Below, one piece after another: positions 26,401-33,291 of a DNA stretch of 64,000 nt. Under the pieces are notes generated by a model. The model was not told the DNA's origin. It did not search any database and was given only the letters and a program-made list of their open reading frames with translations. Location: contig OZ244860.1 in the NCBI GenBank assembly GCA_965221035.1, positions 3,038,001-3,102,000 of the forward strand, written 5' to 3'. Positions within the stretch are counted from its first letter, which is position 1, and each line of letters begins with the position of its first letter. The position numbers were made by a program, and so were the translations under genes. The DNA comes from UBA6522 sp965221035. Lineage in GTDB: Bacteria > Pseudomonadota > Gammaproteobacteria > Steroidobacterales > Rariloculaceae.

Positions 26401-29058
26401 GCCCCTCCGTCCGTTGGCGCCCGGAACGGTCGGGCGCGGGGAACCGCGTATTCTCACCGGTCGCATGCCGACGCGGGCGAAGTCCGAGACACACCGCCGG
26501 CAGGCCAGGCCCACGGGGCCGTCCAGGTCGTCCGGGCCCGAGAAAACAATCTGAAAAACGTCGATATCCACTTGCCGCACAATCGGTTCACGGTACTCAC
26601 CGGCGTGAGCGGCAGCGGCAAGAGCACGGTGGCGTTCGACATCCTGTTCGCCGAGGGGCAGCGGCGCTATCTGGAGTCCCTCAATGCCTACGCCCGCCAG
26701 TTCGTCCAGCCGGCCGGGCGCGCGGACGTGGACGCGGTGTACGGCATTCCGCCCACGGTGGCCATCGAGCAGCGCACCAGCCGCGGCGGTCAAAAGAGCA
26801 CGGTGGCCACGCTGACGGAGATTCACCACTTCCTGCGGCTGCTGTTTGTCAAGCTCGGCGTGCAGCGTTGTCCCGACTGCGGGGTGCCCATCGAGGCGCA
26901 GAGTCCCGAAGCGATCCTCTCGCAGTTGTGCTCGCGTTACCGGGGGCGCCGCGTCGAGTTGCTCAGCCCCCTGGTCGTCGGTCGCAAGGGCTACTACACG
27001 GAACTTGCGAAATGGGCGGCGGGCAAGGGATACGACGCGTTGCGCGTGGATGGGGAGAAGCTGCCCACGGCCTCGTGGCCTCGGCTCGACCGCTTCATCG
27101 AACATGACATCGAGTTGCCGGTGGGCGAAATTGAAGTGGCGCCGGAGACGGAGCGGGCGTTGGCGGCCATGCTCGCCACGGCGTTGGATTTCGGCGGGGG
27201 CCGGGTGGCTGTAATCGACGCCGACAGCCCGTGCGAGGCGGCGTTTTTCTCGGTCCGCCGGGCCTGCCCGGAGTGCCGCAGCAGTTTTCCGGAACTGGAC
27301 CCCAGGATGTTTTCCTTCAACTCCCAGCACGGCTGGTGCGGCCGTTGCCGCGGGGTCGGGATCGAGTCGGAGGGGGATGGGGGATCGGTGGGGGCGGTCT
27401 GCGCGGCGTGTGGCGGGGCACGGTTGTGCCCACGGTCGCTGGCTGTTCATTTCAAGGGCAGGAATATTGCCGCCTACTCGAACCTGCCGGTGTCCGAGGC
27501 TGCGGCGTTGTTCAAGGGGCTTGAGCTTGCGGGTCGGGAAGCCGCCATCGCCGCCGACGCGCTGGACGAACTCAATGGCCGCCTGGAACTGTTGGCGTTC
27601 CTCGGACTCGGCTACCTTGCGCTGGACCGTTCCGCACCGACGCTCAGCGGCGGCGAGGCGCAGCGGATTCGGCTGGCGGCGCAACTGGGCTCCAACCTGC
27701 GGGGCGTGTGCTACATCCTGGATGAACCCACCATCGGGTTGCACCCGCGGGACAATGGCCTGTTGCTGGATACCCTGGAACGGCTACGGGCGAAGGGCAA
27801 CACGGTGGTCGTGGTCGAGCACGACGAGGCAACGATCCGGCGGGCGGAGCACGTCATCGACCTGGGCCCGGGCGCGGGGGTAGGCGGCGGCGAGGTCGTG
27901 GCTTCGGGCCCGCTGGAGGACGTTCTGCGGTCGCCCCGCTCAATCACCGCGAAAATGCTCTCCAATCCAGCGCCGCACGCGATGGGCCGGCGCAAGGTCG
28001 GCGATGAGGCCGCGTGGTTGAGCGTGATGGGCGCCGGACGCCACAACCTGCAAGACGTGAATCTGAAACTGCCGCTGGGTGCGCTGACCTGCGTCACCGG
28101 CGTCAGCGGCAGCGGCAAGAGCACGCTGGTGCGCGAAGTACTGTTCGAGAACGTCAAGGCGCTGTTGGCGGGCCGCGATGGCGCCTTGCGCGGATGCGAC
28201 GCGCTGGAAGGCTGGCGGTCATTGGGTCGGGCGCTGGAAGTCGATCAAACTCCGATCGGCAAGACGCCCCGTTCGTGCCCCGCGACCTACGTCGGCATCT
28301 GGGACGGGATTCGCCAACTGTTTTCGATGACGCCGGAGGCGCGTGTCCGGGGCTACGGCCCGGCCCGCTTTTCGTTCAACCTGGCCGGCGGGCGATGCGA
28401 ATATTGCGGCGGCCAGGGGGTGAAGAAGATCGAAATGAACTTCCTGCCGGATGTGCGCGTTCGCTGCGAGCGTTGCGATGGCGGCCGCTTCAACCGGGAG
28501 ACGCTGGAAATCGGATACCGGGAAAGGAACATCTCCCAGGTGCTCGCGATGAGTGTCGATGAGGCGCTGCCGTTCTTCGCCGCCCACGCGAAACTCAAGC
28601 ACACGCTCCAACTGCTGCAGGACGTGGGCCTGGGTTATCTCGCCCTGGGTCAGCAAAGCCCGACACTTTCCGGCGGGGAGGCGCAACGGATCAAGCTCGT
28701 CGCCGAACTGGCCCGGTCACGGCCCAACATCGAGCACATGGGCACGGCACCGCGGCCGACGCTGTACGTACTCGATGAACCCACCATCGGGTTGCACATG
28801 GCGGATGTCGGCAAACTGGTCGGGGCGCTCCACCGCCTCGTGGACGCCGGCCACACGGTGGTGGTGGTCGAGCATAATCTGGACCTGATCGCCGAAGCCG
28901 ACTGGGTTGTGGACCTGGGTCCAGGGGGCGGCGACGGGGGTGGGCGGATTGTCGCCGAGGGGCCGCCAAGGCGGTTGCTGGAGGAGGAAACCCGGTCCCA
29001 TACCGTAGCCGCGCTCGCGGAGATGCTGGCGGGCCGAAGTGCCGTGTCCGGAAACTGA
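23440..29058 (+). CDS. uvrA: Tandem UvrA: two excinuclease ABC subunit A units fused in one chain
   Basis: 1872 residues, twice a normal UvrA (about 940). Four Walker A motifs of the form GVSGSGKS(S/T) lie near residues 33, 672, 1055 and 1553, and four ABC signatures TLSGGE(V/A)QR accompany them. Each half carries its own zinc-binding Cys pairs (for example CPDCAGKGF with CGACNGRR in half 1, CEYCGGQG with CERCDGGR in half 2). Half 1 starts IRVRGARQNNLKGLDL and half 2 VQVVRARENNLKNVDI after a polar linker at about 980-1035. UvrA normally dimerises to find DNA damage; here the dimer is covalent. It ends 41 bp before cas4-cas1 on the same strand. The halves differ enough to be an old fusion. Confidence 0.93.
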   Translation: MPKDCIRVRGARQNNLKGLDLDLPLNEFIVVTGVSGSGKSSFAFDTVYAEGQRRYVETFSPYARQFLERMDKPRVDSIEGIPPAIAIDQTNPVRTSRSTVGTMTEINDHLKLLFARAAELYCRRCGQRVGNDGPESILGKLGRAFGREPERAADLPQGAIADDTRDPLLAITFAVTIPENFTAEEIQGHLTAQGYTRIQPRGERCFEVVQDRVRLSGANRARIVEALELALERGRGLVTVTELEGEGRSLRFSSLLHCAACDIHYTEPTPNSFSFNSPLGACPECRGFGRTMGIDPQLVVPDEGKSLAQGAIKPLQSKSYLKRHRSLLDLAAAKGIDVEVPWRDLTEEQREWVWRGERPRRKGVWYGLDRFFAWLERRSYRMHIRVLLSKYRSYDRCASCGGSRLKLEAILWRLGGGDAADAADADEGETAANSTVTRERFRHPGLEVSPKAFARLPGLCLHDLMQLPVGDTLRFFDTVRLPGAMDEAGRLLLDEIRGRLGFLCEVGLGYLTLDRQSRTLSGGEVQRINLTTALGASLVNTLFVLDEPSIGLHARDMARVVGVLRRLRESGNTLLVVEHDPQVMLAADRILDMGPGPGAAGGEAVFCGGPDDLMRAGRSPTARYLRGEQRLDRALVAVEADGPHLDVRGASQHNLKRIDVCIPLERLVGVTGVSGSGKSTLVVEVLHNALARLKGDGGEPAGSHDEICGHEFIDRVVAVDQAPIGRTTRSNAASYVGSLDAVRKRLAEQPLSLERGYTAGMFSFNTGEGRCPDCAGKGFEHVEMQFLSDVYLRCGACNGRRFKDEVLDVRLPGRDGAGKSMADILEMTVADAVEFFADDGAVLRGLRPLQSVGLDYLALGQSVPTLSGGEAQRLKLAGHLAKARRRTRERTLFIFDEPTTGLHFADVAVLLGAFGELIRQGHSVVVIEHNLDLIRCCDWIIDLGPEGGDGGGRVVAEGPPQRLQECRESHTGRALAELSEWGAASVPAPPSVGARNGRARGTAYSHRSHADAGEVRDTPPAGQAHGAVQVVRARENNLKNVDIHLPHNRFTVLTGVSGSGKSTVAFDILFAEGQRRYLESLNAYARQFVQPAGRADVDAVYGIPPTVAIEQRTSRGGQKSTVATLTEIHHFLRLLFVKLGVQRCPDCGVPIEAQSPEAILSQLCSRYRGRRVELLSPLVVGRKGYYTELAKWAAGKGYDALRVDGEKLPTASWPRLDRFIEHDIELPVGEIEVAPETERALAAMLATALDFGGGRVAVIDADSPCEAAFFSVRRACPECRSSFPELDPRMFSFNSQHGWCGRCRGVGIESEGDGGSVGAVCAACGGARLCPRSLAVHFKGRNIAAYSNLPVSEAAALFKGLELAGREAAIAADALDELNGRLELLAFLGLGYLALDRSAPTLSGGEAQRIRLAAQLGSNLRGVCYILDEPTIGLHPRDNGLLLDTLERLRAKGNTVVVVEHDEATIRRAEHVIDLGPGAGVGGGEVVASGPLEDVLRSPRSITAKMLSNPAPHAMGRRKVGDEAAWLSVMGAGRHNLQDVNLKLPLGALTCVTGVSGSGKSTLVREVLFENVKALLAGRDGALRGCDALEGWRSLGRALEVDQTPIGKTPRSCPATYVGIWDGIRQLFSMTPEARVRGYGPARFSFNLAGGRCEYCGGQGVKKIEMNFLPDVRVRCERCDGGRFNRETLEIGYRERNISQVLAMSVDEALPFFAAHAKLKHTLQLLQDVGLGYLALGQQSPTLSGGEAQRIKLVAELARSRPNIEHMGTAPRPTLYVLDEPTIGLHMADVGKLVGALHRLVDAGHTVVVVEHNLDLIAEADWVVDLGPGGGDGGGRIVAEGPPRRLLEEETRSHTVAALAEMLAGRSAVSGN

Positions 29059-29099
29059 AGACGCTGGCGTAGTACGCTTGGGCAAGGGAGGGTATCGAT

Positions 29100-30836
29100 A
29101 TGCAAGAAGCTGACAGACTCGCCACAGACGCCGACAACAATCCGGTTCAGACCGCGCTTCGGCTGCCTCCGCTGCGCCATGATGAACACACGCCGCTCAT
29201 CCCCGCCCGCATCCTGAACGAGTTCGTCTACTGTCCCCGGCTGGCCTACCTGGAGTGGGTTCAGAAGGAGTGGGAAGAGTCCGCAGACACTGTGCAGGGG
29301 CGGCACATTCACCGCAAGGTGGACAAGCGGTCCGGGTCGCTGCCCGAACCGGACGAGGTGGACGAGGACGTGCGCATCGCGCGTTCCGTCGAGCTGTCGT
29401 CGAAGGCACTCAACCTGATTGCCAAGATCGATCTCGTCGAAAGCTCCGGCGGAATGGTCACGCCGATCGACTACAAACGGGGCAAGCGGCCCCATGTGGC
29501 GCGGCGCGCCTACGATCCCGAACGCGTGCAATTGTGCGCGCAGGGGCTGCTCCTGGCGGAGCACGGCTACAAGTGCTCTGAGGGAATCCTGTATTTCGCC
29601 GGGTCCCGCGAGCGCGTACGGGTGCCGTTCGACGACGAGCTGGTGGAGTTGACCCGCCAATCCATCGACAGTCTGCGTTCTGTCGTCGAAGCCGGTCGGA
29701 TTCCGCCGCCGCTTGAGGACAGCCCCAAGTGCCCGAGGTGTTCCCTGGTGGGCGTCTGCCTGCCGGACGAAACCAATCTGCTCCGGCTCACTTCCGAAAA
29801 CGTTCGACCCTTGAGCGTTCGGCACACGCGCGCGCTGCCTGTTTATGTTCAGTCGCAGCGCGGCAAGGTCGCCAAGAGCGGTGAGCGGCTGCTGATCACC
29901 AAGGGTGACGACGAGAAGGTGTTCGCGCGGCTTGCCGAGACGTCCCAACTCGTGGTCATGGGCAATGTCTACGTCACCACGCCTACGCTGCACGAACTTA
30001 TGCGGCGCAACATCCCGGTGACCTGGCAGTCCTACGGCGGATGGTTTCTGGGGCACACGGTGGGTGCCGGACACGCCAACGTCGAACTGCGCACGGCCCA
30101 ATACAAGGGATCGTTCGAGGATCAGGTTTGCCTGCGGCTGGCACGGGGCTGGGTCCGGGCGAAAATCCGCAATTCGCGTACATTGCTGCGCCGCAACTGG
30201 CGGGCGGACGAGGATGTCGAACCCGTATTGACAGATCTGAAGCGATTGGCGGACAAGGCCGGCCGCGCGAGGGACATCAACTCGTTGCTCGGAGTTGAAG
30301 GGGCGGCCGCGGCGCGCTACTTCCAGCATTTCACGGGCATGCTCAAGCAAGGTGGCGACGCGGACCTCTTCGAGATGAAGAATCGAAACCGGAGACCGCC
30401 CACCGACCCGATAAACGCCATGCTGTCGTTCGGCTACGCCTTGCTCACGCGCGCCATGGTGGTAGGACTTTCCGCGACAGGATTCGACCCCTATCGCGGG
30501 TTCTTCCACCAACCGAGGTACGGGCGACCTGCGCTCGCGTTGGACATGATGGAGCCGTTCCGGCCACTGATCGTCGAATCCGCGGTGATCACCGCGATCA
30601 ACAACGGGGAAGTTCGCCCCACGGACTTCGTGCGCAGGGCCACGGGCGTCAATTTGTCCGACTCAGGCCGGAAACGTTTCATCGCGACGTTCGAGCGAAG
30701 GCTGGGTCAGGAAGTGACGCATCCGCTGTTCGGCTACCGCGTGGAGTATCGTCGGTTGCTTGAAATACAAGCGCGGCTGTTGGGCCGGTTCTTGCTGGGG
30801 GAAACGCCCGACTATCCGAATTTCACGACGCGTTGA
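29100..30836 (+). CDS. cas4-cas1: Fused Cas4-Cas1 spacer-acquisition protein (type I-G)
   Basis: 578 residues. Cas4 part (about 1-225): LIPARILNEFVYCPRLAYLEW with the first cluster Cys, nuclease core VTPIDYKRGKRP, and the Cys triplet in CPRCSLVGVC for the iron-sulfur cluster. Cas1 part (about 240-578): LPVYVQSQRGKVAKSGERL, metal ligands in GVEGAAAARYF, GFFHQPRYGRPALALDMMEPFRP and VESAVITAINNG. Cas4 trims and orients prespacers by PAM; Cas1 with Cas2 integrates them at the leader. The fusion is characteristic of type I-G. ATG at 29100 preceded by GGGAGGGTATCG. Lies downstream of the tandem uvrA and 56 bp upstream of cas2. Confidence 0.95.
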   Translation: MQEADRLATDADNNPVQTALRLPPLRHDEHTPLIPARILNEFVYCPRLAYLEWVQKEWEESADTVQGRHIHRKVDKRSGSLPEPDEVDEDVRIARSVELSSKALNLIAKIDLVESSGGMVTPIDYKRGKRPHVARRAYDPERVQLCAQGLLLAEHGYKCSEGILYFAGSRERVRVPFDDELVELTRQSIDSLRSVVEAGRIPPPLEDSPKCPRCSLVGVCLPDETNLLRLTSENVRPLSVRHTRALPVYVQSQRGKVAKSGERLLITKGDDEKVFARLAETSQLVVMGNVYVTTPTLHELMRRNIPVTWQSYGGWFLGHTVGAGHANVELRTAQYKGSFEDQVCLRLARGWVRAKIRNSRTLLRRNWRADEDVEPVLTDLKRLADKAGRARDINSLLGVEGAAAARYFQHFTGMLKQGGDADLFEMKNRNRRPPTDPINAMLSFGYALLTRAMVVGLSATGFDPYRGFFHQPRYGRPALALDMMEPFRPLIVESAVITAINNGEVRPTDFVRRATGVNLSDSGRKRFIATFERRLGQEVTHPLFGYRVEYRRLLEIQARLLGRFLLGETPDYPNFTTR

Positions 30837-30892
30837 GGGGGGAGGGCCAGCGTGTCCAATATAAACGGTGAATACCATCGAGAGGGCTGCCC

Positions 30893-31192
30893 ATGACCTC
30901 GAACGAACGGCTCTATTTCGTCGTCTATGATATATCCGACGCGAAACGCTGGCGCTCGGTGTTCAAGACCATGCACGGCTACGGTGAATGGGTGCAACTA
31001 TCCGTTTTCCAGTGCCGCCTGACCCGGGTCCGGCACGCGGAATTGATCGCCGACCTGGACAGCATCATCCACCACGACGAGGACCATTTGGTTATCATGG
31101 ATGTCGGTCCGGCGGACAAAGTGGAACCCAAGGTGGTGTCGCTCGGCAAGCGTTCCTTCACCCCCGTGGAACGCGAACCTGTCATCGTGTGA
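30893..31192 (+). CDS. cas2: Cas2
   Basis: 99-residue Cas2: YFVVYDISDAKRWRSVFKTMHGYGEWVQLSVFQCRL shows the N-terminal beta strand with the conserved Asp and the Phe-rich strand, followed by DEDHLVIMDVGPAD. It bridges two Cas1 dimers in the integration complex. The ATG at 30893 lies in the same transcription unit as cas4-cas1. The leader of the array begins directly after its stop. Confidence 0.95.
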   Translation: MTSNERLYFVVYDISDAKRWRSVFKTMHGYGEWVQLSVFQCRLTRVRHAELIADLDSIIHHDEDHLVIMDVGPADKVEPKVVSLGKRSFTPVEREPVIV

Positions 31193-31396
31193 AGCCGCCG
31201 TGCCGGCGCGAGCGCCGGAGTGGTGCGCTGACACCCCGCGAGCGCTCGCAAGGCAAATTGTTCTTTAAAAACATGGCATTATCGGGTATGCTGGGTTGCA
31301 GATCCGTAAAGAGCCGTCGTATTGTTCAGTAGTCCAAGGGTATCGCTCGCAGTTGTGCTCCACAGGCCGCCTGTGACCGGGACTGCGAGGAGTGCT
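31193..31396 (+). promoter_or_regulatory. CRISPR leader
   Basis: 204 bp between the cas2 stop and the first repeat, without coding potential. It contains the AT-rich stretch TGTTCTTTAAAAACATGGC and a weak promoter-like pair TTTAAA (31264-31269) and TATGCT (31287-31292), spaced 17 bp, pointing into the array. Its side is supported by the adaptation genes upstream and by the degenerate last repeat at the far end. New spacers should enter at 31397. Confidence 0.75.
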
Positions 31397-31651
31397 GATT
31401 TCCCCCGCATTCAGCGGGGGCCTCATTGAAGCAATCCACGGCGGATCACGGTCTTGCGCCACGCTTCCGGATTTCCCCCGCATTCAGCGGGGGCCTCATT
31501 GAAGCCTGGTTAGCGTTAAATGGAACACACGCGCACGGTAAGATTTCCCCCGCATTCAGCGGGGGCCTCATTGAAGCGTCGGCCCAGCCAGCCGGGGCCG
31601 ACCACCTCACCAAGGGATTTCCCCCGCATTCAGCGGGGGCCTCATTGAAGC
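31397..31651 (+). CRISPR. CRISPR array, leader-proximal segment (4 repeats, 3 spacers)
   Basis: Four identical 36-bp repeats at 31397, 31470, 31542 and 31616. The repeat begins GATTTCCCCCGC, holds the hairpin CCCCCGC-ATTCA-GCGGGGG and ends CCTCATTGAAGC. Spacers are 37, 36 and 38 bp. The fourth spacer begins at 31652 and is interrupted after 14 bases by an insertion sequence. These three spacers are the nearest to the leader and thus probably the youngest. Confidence 0.98.
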
Positions 31652-31657
31652 TTGGTG

Positions 31658-31665
31658 CCGTCTCC
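31658..31665 (+). repeat. 8-bp direct repeat, left copy (target-site duplication)
   Basis: CCGTCTCC, repeated at 33262-33269 on the other side of the insertion. The first six bases of the interrupted spacer (31652-31657), one copy of this repeat and 33270-33291 add up to exactly 36 bp, the modal spacer length. Eight bases is longer than the 3-5 usual for IS3-family elements. Confidence 0.75.
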
Positions 31666-31735
31666 CCTCTCTGCCAACATCGTTGAGACATCGGCTACCC
31701 TTGGAATTAGTGTAGGGCGGAGGAGGTGACGGACG

Positions 31736-32224
31736 ATGAGAGGCGGTGGTGATTCGATGACGTTGAGGGGTGTCGATGCGCTGGCTCCGGGGGCGGAGGA
31801 GCGTAGCGACGAGGCCCCCGGAGCCAGCGGCGGCCCGAAGGAGCGGGTCCCCGACCCGGAGGTCGTGGCCAAGCCAACGCGGCGGCGCTTCAGCGCGGAG
31901 TACCGCTTGCGGATCATCGAGGAGGCCGACCGGTGCACGCAACCCGGCGAGATCGGTCGCCTGCTGCGCCGCGAAGGGTTGTACAGCTCGCATTTGTCCG
32001 TATGGCGCAAGGCGCGCCGCGACGGCTCACTGAAGGCGCTGGCGCCGAAGAAACGCGGCGCCAAGCCCGCCAAGTCCAATCCCCTGAGTCCCACGGTGCG
32101 CCGACTCGAAGCGAAGGTGGCTCGGCTTGAGAAGGAACTGGCCGCCGCGCACACGATCATCGATGTGCAGGGAAAAGTTGCCGGGCTGCTGGGATTGAAC
32201 CTCGACGACGGGAAGGACTGCTGA
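31736..32224 (+). CDS. IS3-family transposase OrfA
   Basis: 162 residues. The helix-turn-helix part RRRFSAEYRLRIIEEADRCTQPGEIGRLLRREGLYSSHLSVWRKARRDG is typical of IS3 OrfA proteins, followed by a leucine-zipper-like LEAKVARLEKELAAAHTII. It binds the element ends. The stop TGA shares its last base with the ATG of orfB (TGATG), so coupling is by termination-reinitiation rather than the classical slippery-site frameshift. Confidence 0.88.
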   Translation: MRGGGDSMTLRGVDALAPGAEERSDEAPGASGGPKERVPDPEVVAKPTRRRFSAEYRLRIIEEADRCTQPGEIGRLLRREGLYSSHLSVWRKARRDGSLKALAPKKRGAKPAKSNPLSPTVRRLEAKVARLEKELAAAHTIIDVQGKVAGLLGLNLDDGKDC

Positions 32225-33231
32225 TGGCCGCCGCCGATCTGGCCGCACGGGTCGGCGTGGCGCCGGCGTGCCGGGCGCTGGGCCTGGCCCGAGCCACCTT
32301 CTACCGTCGCCGAGGGCGCGCTTCCGGGACCCCGCAGCCCCGCCACACGCCTGCCCGGGCCCTGGACCACACCGAACGCGAACGCGTCCTCGATGTGCTC
32401 GCCTCACCGCGTTTCGTCGACCGCTCACCGGGCGAGGTCGTCGCCACGCTGCTCGACGAAGGCCGGTATCTGTGTTCGGAACGCACCATGTACCGCCTCC
32501 TGGCCGCCGAACAGCCGCTTCGAGAACGACGCGAACAGCTCAGCCATCCGCACTACGCCAAGCCCGAACTGCTCGCCACCGCCCCGAACCAGGTCTGGTC
32601 GTGGGACATCACCCGACTGCTCGGACCACGGCGCTGGACCGGCTTCTACCTCTACGTCCTGCTCGACATCTTCAGCCGATACGTCGTCGGCTGGATGGTC
32701 GCCGAACGGGAAACCGCCGCGCTCGCCGCCCGGCTCATCGAGGAAAGCTGCCTCAAACAGGACATCCAACCCCAGCTGCTCACCCTGCACTCCGACCGCG
32801 GCGCGCCCATGACCGCGAAATGCACCGCGCAACTGCTCGCCGACCTCGGCGTCACCCGCTCCCTCGCACGGCCCCAGGTCAGCGACGACAACCCCTTCTC
32901 CGAAGCCCAGTTCAAAACCCTCAAGTACCATCCCGGCTTCCCGGGCCGCTTCGATGACCTCCAGGCCGCGATCACGTTCTGCCAAACGTTCTTCCCCTGG
33001 TACAACCACGAGCACCGCCACGCCGGGATCGCCATGCTCACCCCAAGCGACGTCCACCACGGCCGCGCCGAACGCATCCTCGAACAGCGCCATCGGACCC
33101 TGCACAACGCCTGGTCCCGACATCCAGAACGGTTCGTCCATGGCCCTCCGAAACCCCAGACACTCCCACGAAAGGTCTGGATCAACCCGCCGAACGAGAA
33201 AGAAGCTCCCCCGATGCTCACTAAATCATGA
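32224..33231 (+). CDS. IS3-family transposase OrfB (DDE integrase domain)
   Basis: 335 residues. The N-terminal HTH_21-type region (SPRFVDRSPGEVVATLLDEGRYLCSERTMYRLL) is followed by the catalytic core: first Asp in VWSWDITRLLG, second Asp in LTLHSDRGAPMT, and Glu in SDDNPFSEAQFKTLKYHP. All three catalytic residues are present and the frame is intact, so the element may still be active. C-terminal residues are polar. No second copy is present in the window. Confidence 0.92.
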   Translation: MAAADLAARVGVAPACRALGLARATFYRRRGRASGTPQPRHTPARALDHTERERVLDVLASPRFVDRSPGEVVATLLDEGRYLCSERTMYRLLAAEQPLRERREQLSHPHYAKPELLATAPNQVWSWDITRLLGPRRWTGFYLYVLLDIFSRYVVGWMVAERETAALAARLIEESCLKQDIQPQLLTLHSDRGAPMTAKCTAQLLADLGVTRSLARPQVSDDNPFSEAQFKTLKYHPGFPGRFDDLQAAITFCQTFFPWYNHEHRHAGIAMLTPSDVHHGRAERILEQRHRTLHNAWSRHPERFVHGPPKPQTLPRKVWINPPNEKEAPPMLTKS

Positions 33232-33261
33232 ACAACGGTGTCTCAATGGCGTTGACAGGTT

Positions 33262-33269
33262 CCGTCTCC
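33262..33269 (+). repeat. 8-bp direct repeat, right copy
   Basis: CCGTCTCC, matching 31658-31665. The rest of the interrupted spacer follows at 33270-33291, up to the repeat at 33292. Confidence 0.75.
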
Positions 33270-33291
33270 GTACGTGTTCGCCTCGCTGGTC

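Larger units (their letters stand above)
31666..33261 (+). mobile_element. IS3-like insertion sequence inside a CRISPR spacer
   Basis: About 1.6 kb carrying two transposase genes (orfA, orfB). Bounds are set by the 8-bp direct repeats. Imperfect inverted repeats lie at or just inside the ends: CAACATCGTTGAGACATCG on the left against CAACGCCATTGAGACACCG on the right (reverse complement), 15 of 19 matching, preceded by CTGC and CTGT. The termini could be a few bases inside these limits. The transposase genes run in the same direction as the array, and 52 downstream spacers are now separated from the leader. Confidence 0.85.

Noticed and set aside
26038..27744. 568-codon minus-strand frame inside the tandem uvrA
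   Set aside because: Antisense shadow in GC-rich DNA, with Arg/His/Gln-rich composition and no motifs.
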